A DNA stretch of 62,630 nucleotides from Firmicutes bacterium UBA3553. Lineage in GTDB: Bacteria; Bacillota; Clostridia; Tissierellales; Sedimentibacteraceae. The notes beneath the pieces were generated by a model. The model saw nothing but the letters and a program-made list of their open reading frames with translations, was not told where the DNA came from and ran no database searches. The position numbers and the translations under genes were made by a program. Each line of letters begins with the position of its first letter. Position 1 is the first letter of the stretch. The DNA is taken from contig DFOA01000059.1 in the NCBI GenBank assembly GCA_002381185.1, forward strand, positions 102,056 through 164,685, in the 5' to 3' direction. This document shows positions 51,779 to 61,111 of this stretch, one piece after another.

Positions 51779-53902
51779 ATGAAAAAATTTAATGCGATTA
51801 AAAATATAAAGATTAAACTCCCGGTATTTACTAAAAAATTACATAAAAAAGAAAGAAAAAGCAGCATTAAAAAGAAAATATTTTTAAGTATTACGTTAAT
51901 TATTTTAGCAGCTGTATTTGTAATAGGAGGTACAGCTTCTTATCTAAGCTATAAATCTACTTTCGACACACTTGAACAAACTATGAATGAAGTGGCTAAA
52001 TCTTCATCAGCTGTTGTAACCAAAGAACTTGACATATATAAGAACGTTGCTTCTGAGGTGGGCTTGATTCCGCAGCTTTCAAAAGCGGATATAACCCGCA
52101 AGGAAAAAGCCGATATTTTCAACAGCAGAAAAGAAATGTTAAATTTGATTGATTTGAATATCGCCGATAAGAAAGGTGCTGTGTCTTCTTACGGAACAGA
52201 AGCATCGGAGATTGTTGCCCACATGGACTATTTTAAAAAGGCTATGAACGGAGAAGTTTATGTCAGCGGAGCACAGTTTGACGGGAAAACTTTTGATATG
52301 TATTTTATAATTTCTGCACCCTTGTGGAAGGACGGAATATATGGATCGACAATTGAAGGAGCTGTAATTTTAAAGGTTGATGGAAGAACTATATCAGATA
52401 TTGCTTCGCAAGTGGTTATAGGGAAAAAGGGCTTTGGTTCTATAATCGACAAAAGCGGCTATACAATAGGCCATCCTGATTATCAAAAAGTTTTAAATCT
52501 TGAAAACACCATTATGAATTATGAAAATGACGGAAGCAATGAGGAGCTTGCTCTTTTAGAAGAAAAAATGCTGAATAAGGAATTGAGTTTTGGCAGCTAT
52601 AAATCTTTTGACGGCAAAAAACTTTTGTTATATTCTGAAATAGAAGGTACTGACGGCTGGGGGCTTCTGGTAGAGGTTCCACAGTCTGAATATATGATTA
52701 GCACATATTTAAGCATTGTTATGACTACGTTATTGGGAATTGCTGCTATTCTCATATCTGCGTTTATCGGATTCAGAATCTCCAATAAAATTGCGGATCC
52801 GATAATAGCATGTGCTAACAGACTTAAGCTTTTATCTGAAGGAGACCTGAGCACGGAAGTGCCTAAAAAAAGCAGCAGTGATGAAACGGGAATACTCCTT
52901 GATTCTTTGGAAATAACTATTAATGAACTAAATGATGTTATCAGAGATATCACATACCACCTGGATGCAATTGCAAACGCCGATTTAACACTTTATGTTG
53001 AAAAAGATTACCAGGGTGATTTTGATCCTATAGAACAATCACTAAAACAGATACTAAAATCTTTAAACTATGTGTTCAGAAAAATTGATGAGAGCACAGA
53101 GCAGGTTGCCGGCGGCTCACAGCAGGTTGCTGCAGGTGCTCAGGTTTTAACTGAGGGAGCAACGGAACAGGCAAGTTCAATTGAAGAACTTGCTGCAACT
53201 ATAAACGAAATATCAGAGCAAATAATTTCTAACGACGAAAATGCACAATACGGCAAAAAAATAGCAGAAGATACTTCGGAAGAGGTATTAAGCGGTACTG
53301 AGCATATGAACCAAATGATAAATGCAATGAACAATATAAATGAATCATCTGTTCAAATCGGCAAAATAATAAAAACCATTGAAGATATAGCTTTTCAAAC
53401 CAACATACTGGCATTAAACGCTGCAGTTGAAGCAGCCAGAGCCGGCTCAGCAGGCAAGGGATTTGCTGTGGTTGCTGATGAAGTGAGAAATCTTGCTTCT
53501 AAGAGTGCAGAAGCAGCTAAAAATACTACACAGCTTATAGAAAACTCTTTAAAAACAATTAAAAAGGGTACTGAAATAGCAGATGATACTTTAAAATCTT
53601 TTAATGCAATTGTTGAAAAAACAAGCAAGACGGTATTCGTGGTTGAACAAATAGCAGAAGCATCGAAACAACAAGCATTAGCCGCATCACAAATTAATAC
53701 AGGTATTGAGCAGATATCCTCAGTTGTCCAGACTAATTCGGCCACGGCAGAAGAAAGTGCCGCGGCAAGCGAGGAATTAAGCGGGCAGGCAATACTTTTA
53801 AAGGATCTGTTAAGCAAAATTGACATAAAACATTCGTCTAAAGTAAAAGAAGAAATAAAGGCTGAAAAGCTGAATATTGAAGAAAATGCTGAAATGGCAT
53901 AG
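51779..53902 (+). CDS. Methyl-accepting chemotaxis protein, Cache type (4)
   Basis: This 707-residue receptor has a basic N-terminus, a first helix near 33-55, a Cache-like sensor (YFIISAPLWKDGIYGSTIEG), a second helix near 310-335, HAMP and the signalling rod with AFQTNILALNAAVEAARAG. The tail is lysine- and glutamate-rich, without NWETF. Its sensor resembles the second receptor. No sigma-28-type site is seen ahead of it, so it may be read through from the EAL-hemerythrin transcript. AGCGAGGCGG is the ribosome site. Ligand unknown. Confidence 0.93.
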   Translation: MKKFNAIKNIKIKLPVFTKKLHKKERKSSIKKKIFLSITLIILAAVFVIGGTASYLSYKSTFDTLEQTMNEVAKSSSAVVTKELDIYKNVASEVGLIPQLSKADITRKEKADIFNSRKEMLNLIDLNIADKKGAVSSYGTEASEIVAHMDYFKKAMNGEVYVSGAQFDGKTFDMYFIISAPLWKDGIYGSTIEGAVILKVDGRTISDIASQVVIGKKGFGSIIDKSGYTIGHPDYQKVLNLENTIMNYENDGSNEELALLEEKMLNKELSFGSYKSFDGKKLLLYSEIEGTDGWGLLVEVPQSEYMISTYLSIVMTTLLGIAAILISAFIGFRISNKIADPIIACANRLKLLSEGDLSTEVPKKSSSDETGILLDSLEITINELNDVIRDITYHLDAIANADLTLYVEKDYQGDFDPIEQSLKQILKSLNYVFRKIDESTEQVAGGSQQVAAGAQVLTEGATEQASSIEELAATINEISEQIISNDENAQYGKKIAEDTSEEVLSGTEHMNQMINAMNNINESSVQIGKIIKTIEDIAFQTNILALNAAVEAARAGSAGKGFAVVADEVRNLASKSAEAAKNTTQLIENSLKTIKKGTEIADDTLKSFNAIVEKTSKTVFVVEQIAEASKQQALAASQINTGIEQISSVVQTNSATAEESAAASEELSGQAILLKDLLSKIDIKHSSKVKEEIKAEKLNIEENAEMA

Positions 53903-53911
53903 AATAGCTTA

Positions 53912-53955
53912 ATTAAGAGGGGTTGGTTAGTAAACCAACCTCTCTTAATAGTTTT
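53912..53955 (+). terminator. Long hairpin terminator after the fourth receptor
   Basis: A nearly perfect inverted repeat spans 53912-53949: TTAAGAG-GGGTTGGTT, loop AGTA, AACCAACC-TCTCTTAA. A short T-run follows. Confidence 0.85.
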
Positions 53956-54027
53956 AGATATAATAATAATTTGCCAGAAGGTTATGCTTGATATATAATA
54001 ATATAAGTTAAAATCGTAACTGATGAA

Positions 54028-54093
54028 ATATTAATGTAGGTTTAAGATTGAAATAATATATTAATGATATATTAATAATAGTATTTTATTAAT
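54028..54093 (+). promoter_or_regulatory. Direct ATATTAAT repeats upstream of the response regulator
   Basis: ATATTAAT occurs at 54028-54035, 54058-54065 and 54069-54076, with TTATTAAT at 54086-54093. Two copies are exactly 11 bases apart, the spacing used by OmpR-type regulators binding in tandem. They could be autoregulation sites; the composition is very A/T rich, so chance is not excluded. Confidence 0.35.
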
Positions 54094-54117
54094 AGATACA
54101 ATTCAGGAGGAATAGTT

Positions 54118-54786
54118 TTGAGAATATTAATTGTTGAGGATGAAGTAAAAATTACACAGGCGCTAAGTTATTTGTTTGAAAAGCAAAAAATCGATGTTGA
54201 TATTGCAAATGACGGTGAAGAGGGTCTTATTCTCTCCGGCAAAGATATATATGATGTAATTGTTCTTGATATAATGCTTCCTGAGGTTGATGGCATTCAA
54301 ATATTGAAAACAATCAGAAAAAACGGACTAAAAACACCTGTTATAATGCTGACGGCCAAGGATACTGTGGATGACCGTGTTTTCGGGCTGGAGAACGGTG
54401 CTGACGACTACCTTGTCAAGCCTTTTGCGACTAAGGAACTAATTGCAAGGGTAAAAGCTTTGGCCAGAAGAAAGAGCACAGAGTACGTGGGCGAAATTTA
54501 TGAGTTTGAAGATATAAAGTACGATGTGAAAAATTACATGTTATATGTTGGAGACAGTGAATATAAAATACCCTTGAAAGAAGCCATGCTGATGGAAATG
54601 TTCATAAAAAAGCCAAGGCAGGTTTTTACCAGAGAACAAATAATTGACAGGATATGGGGACTTGAGGCGGACATACTTGAAAGCAACATAGAAATATACG
54701 TCCACCATTTAAGAAAAAGATTGGAAAATACAAATGCGAAAATAGAAACTGTCAGAGGCGTGGGATATATGCTTAAGGAGAAATAA
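54118..54786 (+). CDS. OmpR-family response regulator
   Basis: The 222-residue protein has a receiver domain (1-115) with phosphorylation site D51 (VIVLDIMLPEVDG), T79 in MLTAKD and K101 (VKPFATKEL). A winged-helix DNA-binding domain follows (about 128-220; FTREQIIDRIWG, IYVHHLRKRLE, ETVRGVGYML). The start TTG 54118 follows AGGAGGAATAG. Its kinase gene follows after one base. Targets are unknown. Confidence 0.95.
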   Translation: MRILIVEDEVKITQALSYLFEKQKIDVDIANDGEEGLILSGKDIYDVIVLDIMLPEVDGIQILKTIRKNGLKTPVIMLTAKDTVDDRVFGLENGADDYLVKPFATKELIARVKALARRKSTEYVGEIYEFEDIKYDVKNYMLYVGDSEYKIPLKEAMLMEMFIKKPRQVFTREQIIDRIWGLEADILESNIEIYVHHLRKRLENTNAKIETVRGVGYMLKEK

Positions 54787-54787
54787 A

Positions 54788-56062
54788 ATGTTCAGAAAGC
54801 TTCATTTTAAACTAACTGCATACATGGGGATAATTCTGATTGCATTTATGGTTTTTATTGCTGCGGGAATTTATAATTTTACTCGTATTATTTTTGAAGA
54901 CGGCAATAAAGAACTGATGAAATCCGAAGCATTAAGAGTATACACTTACAGAAATACGACTATGCTGGACTTCAGAAGCAAAATGGGCACAACATACATG
55001 AGAATAGGGCCGTCTGTTGCATTAATGGGGAATAAAAGGCTTGATGCCTGCTATGTGGTATATAACAGCAATAAAGAAATGGTTTACTCTGAGGAAGATG
55101 AAACAAAGATTTCCAATGATATTCAACCTCTTGCTGTTAAAGCATTTGAAGAAAAAAGAGATTCATATGTGCTTAAAAGAGTTGGCCGGTTTAATTACAG
55201 AATATACACCAGATATTTTGATGATATAAACGGTCAAAGCGTCGTGCAGGTTTACCAGAATACTGTAAATGAAGATATATTGTGGTCTTTTTTAAAGACA
55301 GTGCTTTATGCCACAGGTCTTAGCGGAACTGCGGTCTTGCTTGCAATAAGCTTTATATTTACCGGTCAGGCATTAAAACCTGTTAAGGAAACATGGATAC
55401 GGCAAAAGGAATTCATTGCCGATGCATCACATGAATTAAGAACTCCTCTGACTGTAATTCAGACAAATCTGGATGTTGTATTGAGTGATGAAGAAGGAAC
55501 TGTTGAAGAAAATGAAATTTGGCTTGATAATGCGTATTCTGAAACTCGTGTGATGGCCAGGTTAATTGACCAGCTGCTAATATTGGCAAAAGCTGATGCT
55601 AATGAGGGAAAGCTGGACGTTTCCGAATTCTCGCTGTCAGAAGTTGTAGAAAATGTATGCCAGAACATGGAGATTATAGCTCAGAACAAAAATCTTGATT
55701 TTCAGTTGAATCTGGAAGAAGATTTAAAAATAAGAGCTGATTATGACAAAATGAGAAGATTGATTGTCATTTTAGTTGACAATGCTGTTAAATATACAGA
55801 AAAAGGAAAGGTTACAGTCAGCTTGTATACAGATAAAAATAAGAGAAAAGTGTTTACAGTTGAAGATACAGGTATAGGTATTGCAAAAAAGGATCTTAAC
55901 AGAATATTCGACCGCTTTTACAGGGCAGACAAGGCAAGGCACAGAGAAGGCGGAACCGGTCTTGGATTAAGCATTGCCAAATGGATTGCGGATGTGCACA
56001 GATTCTCATTAACGGTTGAAAGCACAGTCAATGTAGGGACCAAATTTACAGTAAGAATGTAA
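54788..56062 (+). CDS. Sensor histidine kinase
   Basis: The 424-residue kinase has helices near 10-30 and 170-195 flanking an extracytoplasmic sensor of about 130 residues. Then come the dimerisation/phospho-acceptor helix FIADASHELRTPLTVIQ (His near 220) and the ATPase with DNAVKYTEKGK, EDTGIGIAK, FDRFYRAD and GGTGLGLSI. It resembles ArlS/CusS-type kinases and should pair with the regulator upstream. Confidence 0.94.
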   Translation: MFRKLHFKLTAYMGIILIAFMVFIAAGIYNFTRIIFEDGNKELMKSEALRVYTYRNTTMLDFRSKMGTTYMRIGPSVALMGNKRLDACYVVYNSNKEMVYSEEDETKISNDIQPLAVKAFEEKRDSYVLKRVGRFNYRIYTRYFDDINGQSVVQVYQNTVNEDILWSFLKTVLYATGLSGTAVLLAISFIFTGQALKPVKETWIRQKEFIADASHELRTPLTVIQTNLDVVLSDEEGTVEENEIWLDNAYSETRVMARLIDQLLILAKADANEGKLDVSEFSLSEVVENVCQNMEIIAQNKNLDFQLNLEEDLKIRADYDKMRRLIVILVDNAVKYTEKGKVTVSLYTDKNKRKVFTVEDTGIGIAKKDLNRIFDRFYRADKARHREGGTGLGLSIAKWIADVHRFSLTVESTVNVGTKFTVRM

Positions 56063-56064
56063 AT

Positions 56065-56110
56065 GGACGTCAGTGAATTCTAAATACGGTTAGATTCTTC
56101 ACTGACGTCC
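56065..56110. terminator. Bidirectional hairpin between the kinase gene and nadK
   Basis: Perfect 12-base stem GGACGTCAGTGA (56065-56076) with TCACTGACGTCC (56099-56110), extended by an inner GAAT-CTA/TAG-ATTC pairing. It sits between convergent genes; the T-run is poor. Confidence 0.65.
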
Positions 56111-56122
56111 GAAATGGCATAT

Positions 56123-56926
56123 CTATAAAAACTTATCCTTTATAACATTCCAGTAATTAAAAGAACCCGTTGACAGTCTTTTAATTACTTTTTTTGATGT
56201 TCTGAAATGAACGTATTCCAATTCATCATATTCTATGGCTTCACCGTCAGGCAGAAGTGTAACATAATAGTCTTCTTTTCTTTCGGGATAAATGGATATT
56301 TCAAATTCAGGAGGAACTATAATACTGCAGTCCAGACACCTGTAGGCATTTGATATAATAGGTGATAAAGGGGTTATCTGCAATGTTTTTAAAGAAGGAT
56401 ACACAAGACTGCCCCCTGCGGATTTATTGTATGCGGAGCTTCCTAAAGGAGATGATATAATCAGTCCATCGCCGCTTATTTTTTCCAAATGGTTTGATGC
56501 AATGTAGACATCCATATGTATTGTTTTCATATCCTTTCTTTTAAGGATAACGTCATTGACCGCATATATTTTTTGAGAGTTTCCTGATGAAAATATTTCA
56601 CTTTCAATTAAATTTACACTGTTTATGGTATAATTTCCTGCTGCGTAATCTGACATAAAACTTTCCAAGTTTTCAGGAGTCAGCTCAGGATAAAATCCCA
56701 GTGTCCCTGTGTTTATTCCGATAAAAGGGATAGTTGAAAAGTTGCTTTCTCTTACACTTCTTAAAAAAGCTCCGTCTCCGCCGATAGTAATATTTAACTC
56801 TCCCTTGCTGCTAAATCCGTCATGATAATCATAGCCATGTTGTTGTAATATATTAATCAGTCTTTCTTTTATTTCGAGTGTATAATCATCACGGTTTGAA
56901 GCGATGTTTATAACTTTGGACTTCAT
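56123..56926 (-). CDS. nadK: NAD kinase
   Basis: NAD kinase phosphorylates NAD to NADP in the cytosol. The 267-residue protein has the GGDG motif (ITIGGDGAFLRSV, near 50), the conserved GINTGTLGFYPEL, VNDVILKR and the glycine-rich SPLGSSAYNKSAGGSLVYP block. Length is normal. It is transcribed away from the rluA-type gene. Confidence 0.95.
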   Translation of the reverse strand: MKSKVINIASNRDDYTLEIKERLINILQQHGYDYHDGFSSKGELNITIGGDGAFLRSVRESNFSTIPFIGINTGTLGFYPELTPENLESFMSDYAAGNYTINSVNLIESEIFSSGNSQKIYAVNDVILKRKDMKTIHMDVYIASNHLEKISGDGLIISSPLGSSAYNKSAGGSLVYPSLKTLQITPLSPIISNAYRCLDCSIIVPPEFEISIYPERKEDYYVTLLPDGEAIEYDELEYVHFRTSKKVIKRLSTGSFNYWNVIKDKFL

Positions 56927-56996
56927 GATTTTATCCCCTTTACATTAAATGCGATTTATATTATATTAATATTGATGAAATTTCAGGAGCTTACTA

Positions 56997-57896
56997 ATGA
57001 CTAACGACAATACTCTTAATTATACAATACAGGAAAACGACAAAACTGTAAAGGTCATAATGACCGAAAACTTAAATTTTTCCAGGCGCCTTTCAAAAAG
57101 ACTGGAGATTTCGGATAAATTGTATGTAAACGGAAAGGTTGCAAGACTCAATAAAAGTGTCTTCATGGGAGACATTTTATCTGTTGAATTTGACGAGGAT
57201 GAAGATGAGTATGATGCAGTTGATATTCCAATAGAAATTGTTTATGAGGATGATGATTTATTGGCTGTGAATAAGACAGCGTACATTGTAGTCCATCCAA
57301 CCAAGTCTCATCAAGGCAATACTGTTGCAAACGGGGTGGCATATTACTTTAAACAAAAAGGCATAAAAAGAAAAGTAAGGTTTGTTAACAGGCTTGATAT
57401 GAACACATCAGGAATTGTGATAATAGCAAAACATCCATATGCTCACAATGAACTTTCCAATCAAATGAAATCAAACGAAGTGGACAAATATTATTATGCA
57501 ATAGTTGAGGGAACTGTAAAAGAAGACATCGGTACTATAAATGAACCCATTGCAAGGTTAAATCCCGAGGACATAACGAGAGTCGTTCATTCTTCTGGCA
57601 AAGAATGCATAACACACTATACGGTTGAAAAAAGATTTAATAACATGACGCTGGTGAAGCTCAAGCTTGAGACTGGGCGAACACACCAAATAAGAGTACA
57701 TATGAAGCATATAGGACATCCTGTCCTGGGGGATACTTTATATGGCAAGGGCAGTGAATTAATTGGAAGACAAGCGTTGCACTGCTATGAAATGAGATTT
57801 ATGCAGCCGTTAAAAGGCAAGGAAATCACAATTACATGCCCATTACCTGAGGACATGAAGAAGGTAATTAAAATTGAAGGGGAGACAAAAGTATGA
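56997..57896 (+). CDS. RluA-family pseudouridine synthase
   Basis: This enzyme converts uridine to pseudouridine in rRNA or tRNA. The 299-residue protein has an S4-type domain (about 25-70; LSKRLEISDKLYVNGKVA) and a catalytic domain with the aspartate in VNRLDMNTSGIVIIAK. It also has GRTHQIRVHMKHIGHPVLGD and GRQALHCYEM. Which base it modifies (RluC- or RluD-like) cannot be stated. The stop overlaps the asparaginase gene by four bases. Confidence 0.94.
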   Translation: MTNDNTLNYTIQENDKTVKVIMTENLNFSRRLSKRLEISDKLYVNGKVARLNKSVFMGDILSVEFDEDEDEYDAVDIPIEIVYEDDDLLAVNKTAYIVVHPTKSHQGNTVANGVAYYFKQKGIKRKVRFVNRLDMNTSGIVIIAKHPYAHNELSNQMKSNEVDKYYYAIVEGTVKEDIGTINEPIARLNPEDITRVVHSSGKECITHYTVEKRFNNMTLVKLKLETGRTHQIRVHMKHIGHPVLGDTLYGKGSELIGRQALHCYEMRFMQPLKGKEITITCPLPEDMKKVIKIEGETKV

Positions 57897-58891
57897 AAAA
57901 GAACATATTGTTTATTGCTACCGGAGGCACTATTGCTTCTAAAAAGACAGAAGAAGGACTGGCACCCCAAATAACTTCAGAGGAGCTTCTCGGGTATGTG
58001 CCGGAAATAAAAGAATATTGCAATGTAACGGCATTACAGCTGTTAAATATTGACAGCACCAATATTCAGCCTGAATATTGGGTTTTAATGACAGAAGCAA
58101 TAGAAAAGAATTACGATAATTACGATGGATTTGTCATATCTCACGGTACTGATACCATGTCCTATACATCTGCCGCCCTTTCGTATTTAATTCAGAATTT
58201 AGATAAGCCTGTTATTATTACAGGAGCACAGAAACCAATCAATGCAGATATTACTGATGCAAAGAAAAACTTGTTGGACAGTTTTCGCTTTGCTGCAGAA
58301 AAGGATGTCAGCGGAGTATATTTGGTTTTTGACGGGAAAGCTATAGTAGGAACAAGGGCGAGAAAAATTAAATCAAAAAGCTACAGTGCTTTTGAATCAA
58401 TTAATTTTCCCGTGGCTGCAATAATAGATGACAACAGAATCACAAAATATATAAGAAATGAAAAGTTTACAGAAGGCGTAAAATTTTACAAAAACATATT
58501 TTCATCAATATTTTTATTGAAACTTGCACCGGGAATGGAGCCGGATGTTCTGGATTACATCGGAGAAAAATATGAAGGCGTTGTTATTGAAAGCTACGGT
58601 GTTGGAGGACTTCCTTTCCAGGACAAAAGAAACTTTCTGGAAAAACTCGGTGCATTGACTGAGAATGGGAAGATAATAGTAATTGCCACACAGGTTATGT
58701 TTGAAGGCAGCGATATGGGTATATATGAAGTAGGAGTTAAGGCGCTGAAAAAATATAATGTGCTTCAAGCCTACGACATGAACATTGAAGCAGTCATTAC
58801 AAAATTAATGTGGATTATGGCTCAGACAAAGGATTTTGAAGAAGTAAAAAATTTGTTTTATACAAAAATTAACGAAGACTCACTTTACTAG
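57893..58891 (+). CDS. Asparaginase
   Basis: L-asparaginase hydrolyses asparagine to aspartate and ammonia. The 332-residue protein carries both signature threonines: TGGTIASK at the N-terminus and SHGTDTMSYTSAAL near 85. PVIITGAQKPI and SYGVGGLPF follow. No signal peptide is seen, so a cytosolic enzyme is likely. It is coupled to rluA upstream and the PHP gene downstream. Confidence 0.94.
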   Translation: MKKNILFIATGGTIASKKTEEGLAPQITSEELLGYVPEIKEYCNVTALQLLNIDSTNIQPEYWVLMTEAIEKNYDNYDGFVISHGTDTMSYTSAALSYLIQNLDKPVIITGAQKPINADITDAKKNLLDSFRFAAEKDVSGVYLVFDGKAIVGTRARKIKSKSYSAFESINFPVAAIIDDNRITKYIRNEKFTEGVKFYKNIFSSIFLLKLAPGMEPDVLDYIGEKYEGVVIESYGVGGLPFQDKRNFLEKLGALTENGKIIVIATQVMFEGSDMGIYEVGVKALKKYNVLQAYDMNIEAVITKLMWIMAQTKDFEEVKNLFYTKINEDSLY

Positions 58892-58899
58892 AGGTAATA

Positions 58900-59718
58900 A
58901 TGAAAAAAGTTGACATGCACATGCATACCTGTGCTTCTGACGGAACGTGGGATGTATCAGAATTAAAGGAAGAACTGATTAAAAATAAAATTAACATATT
59001 TTCAATAACCGATCATGACTGCATAGAGAATATAAGAAACATGCAGGAAATAATAAGTCCAAAGGACAATCTGGTATTTATCCCCGGCACGGAGCTGACA
59101 GCCGAATACCAGGGAAGAGAATATCATTTAACAGTGTATAATTTTGATATACAAAATCAGCAGCTGATGGATTTAATCAATTGGACCAATGAAAGCAAAA
59201 TCAGTACAAACAAGGAGTACATCAAATTATATGCCTCCAATAAATTTAAAAATGTCAGCCTGGAAGACTTTGAAAAGTATGATTATGACAGAAAAAGAGG
59301 AGGCTGGAAGTCAGTAAACTACATGATTGACAAAGGAATACACGGAGATGTTGTTTCACATTTGACAGACTTTGGAAGGTCAGGAATGAAGGCAAGACTT
59401 AAAACTCCCGATGAAGTAATCAAAGTAGCGAAAAAAAGCGGCGGGAAGGTTTTTCTGGCTCATCCCTCATACAACTACCGAAACAGCCGCATGCCTGAGG
59501 AAGAATTGCGATATTGGGTGAGCGCAGGAATAGACGGTATAGAATGCTTTTCCCCGTACAACAAGGGAGAGGAACAGTATTATATTGATTTCTGCAAAAA
59601 ACATAATTTAATGATATCCGGAGGCTCTGACTGTCACGGCATGTTCATTCCAAGCAGGAAGCTGGGGATTCCGGAAGTGGATTTAGATGATTTGAATATT
59701 AAAAAAATATTACAATAG
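58900..59718 (+). CDS. PHP-domain phosphoesterase
   Basis: The 272-residue protein has the PHP metal motifs MHMHTCASDGTW, SITDHDCIEN, FIPGTELTAE, LAHPSYNY and SGGSDCHG. Related proteins (TrpH/YciV, RNase AM type) remove phosphate from nucleoside 3',5'-bisphosphates or short RNA. The substrate here is not certain. It lies in a run of metabolic genes with small gaps. GAGGTAAT is the ribosome site. Confidence 0.92.
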   Translation: MKKVDMHMHTCASDGTWDVSELKEELIKNKINIFSITDHDCIENIRNMQEIISPKDNLVFIPGTELTAEYQGREYHLTVYNFDIQNQQLMDLINWTNESKISTNKEYIKLYASNKFKNVSLEDFEKYDYDRKRGGWKSVNYMIDKGIHGDVVSHLTDFGRSGMKARLKTPDEVIKVAKKSGGKVFLAHPSYNYRNSRMPEEELRYWVSAGIDGIECFSPYNKGEEQYYIDFCKKHNLMISGGSDCHGMFIPSRKLGIPEVDLDDLNIKKILQ

Positions 59719-59727
59719 GGGACTTAA

Positions 59728-60420
59728 ATGTTTAAAGAAAAGAATGTTACTGCAATTATTGTTGCAGCCGGCAGAGGCACAAGGATGGGCTCTGAAATTC
59801 CGAAGCAGTTCATGAATATTGCAGGGAAGACCATTCTTGAGACTACCTTGTATAAATTTGACAGAAGCAATGAAGTGGATGAAATAATTTTAATTGTAAA
59901 CAAAGAAGACATGGAATTTGTCAATACTGAAATTGCGGTTGATTATGAAAAAATAACAATAGTTAAAGCAGGAGGGGCAACACGTACTGAATCGGTATTC
60001 GAAGGTATTAAAGCGTTAAGCAGGAAATGCGGCATAGTGCTGATACATGATGGTGTGAGACCTTTTGTTTCATATAACTTGATTACCAACTGTGTTGAAG
60101 GTGCATATAATTTCGGCGCATGCATTCCTGTGACAGATGTTGTTGATACAATTAAGGAAGTATCTGAGGATGGAATTGTTCAAAACACATTGAACAGAGC
60201 AAGATTAAAATCGGTTCAGACACCGCAGTCCTTTGATTATGAGCTTATAAGAGACTGCTATATCAAAGCTGTTACAGAAGATGAATCATTTACTGATGAT
60301 GCATCCATAGTTGAGTTTTACGGACACAAGGTCAAGACCATTGACGGGTTGCCGAGAAATATAAAAATTACAACACCATTAGATTTAAGAATTGCCGAAA
60401 TATTTGCGAGCATTTATTAA
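59728..60420 (+). CDS. ispD: 2-C-methyl-D-erythritol 4-phosphate cytidylyltransferase IspD
   Basis: IspD makes CDP-methylerythritol in the non-mevalonate isoprenoid pathway. The 230-residue protein has the CTP-binding loop IVAAGRGTRMGSEIPKQFM, then VLIHDGVRPFVS, LKSVQTPQSFDYELI and FTDDASIVE. ispF follows 9 bases later, the usual pair. Length is normal. Confidence 0.96.
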   Translation: MFKEKNVTAIIVAAGRGTRMGSEIPKQFMNIAGKTILETTLYKFDRSNEVDEIILIVNKEDMEFVNTEIAVDYEKITIVKAGGATRTESVFEGIKALSRKCGIVLIHDGVRPFVSYNLITNCVEGAYNFGACIPVTDVVDTIKEVSEDGIVQNTLNRARLKSVQTPQSFDYELIRDCYIKAVTEDESFTDDASIVEFYGHKVKTIDGLPRNIKITTPLDLRIAEIFASIY

Positions 60421-60429
60421 GGAGCGGTT

Positions 60430-60912
60430 ATGAAAATTGGCATAGGTTATGATGTTCATGCTTTGAAAGAAAACAGAAAATTAATAATAGGCGGTGTTCA
60501 AATACCTTATGAAATGGGATTGGACGGCCATTCTGATGCGGATGTTTTAATACATGCAGTTATGGACAGCCTGCTTGGGGCAATGGGGTACGGAGATATC
60601 GGCAGACTATTTCCGGATACTGACGGACAGTACAAGGATGTTGACAGCAGGGTATTATTAAGAAAAGTTGCTGAGCTTATGAAAAATAAAAGCTTTAAGC
60701 TTGGGAATTTAGATGCGGTAATTATAGCTCAAAAACCAAAAATGATGACATATATTGAACAAATGATAATAAATTTAGCTGAAGATTTAGAAACAGATAT
60801 ATCTAATATTAATATCAAAGCTACAACGACAGAGCATTTAGGCTTTGAGGGACGAGGAGAAGGCATAGCGGCTCAAGCGGTGTGCCTGTTGGAAAATCAG
60901 GAAAAACAATGA
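60430..60912 (+). CDS. ispF: 2-C-methyl-D-erythritol 2,4-cyclodiphosphate synthase IspF
   Basis: IspF forms the cyclic diphosphate intermediate of the same pathway. The 160-residue protein has the zinc motif GIGYDVHAL and GHSDADVLIHAVMDSLLGA, then IGRLFPDTDGQYK and KATTTEHLGFEGRGEGIAAQA. It is complete. The stop is followed by a repeat-rich gap before the FtsH-like gene. Confidence 0.96.
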   Translation: MKIGIGYDVHALKENRKLIIGGVQIPYEMGLDGHSDADVLIHAVMDSLLGAMGYGDIGRLFPDTDGQYKDVDSRVLLRKVAELMKNKSFKLGNLDAVIIAQKPKMMTYIEQMIINLAEDLETDISNINIKATTTEHLGFEGRGEGIAAQAVCLLENQEKQ

Positions 60913-60959
60913 AATAAAGCTATATATTAAGTATATCCAACCGTATATACCCATGTTAA

Positions 60960-61105
60960 AATAACAATAGCTGAACAATAGATGAACAGTTTCGAACAAT
61001 TGGTGAACTATTGCAGAGATATGTGCCTTCGGAACATATAACAATGGTTCAACTATCGTTCGCCAACGGTTCAGCCATCGTTCAACAATCGTTCGTTTCA
61101 GGGGG
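60960..61105. repeat. 11-base periodic repeats in two opposite arms
   Basis: Near 61046-61097 the units GTTCAACTATC, GTTCGCCAACG, GTTCAGCCATC and GTTCAACAATC follow each other with an 11-base period. Near 60970-61015 the related GAACAAT/GAACAGT/GAACTAT units occur in the opposite sense. The two arms can pair imperfectly around ATATGT-GCCTTCGGA-ACATAT. The region is directly upstream of the FtsH-like gene. Confidence 0.65.
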
Positions 61106-61111
61106 TATACG

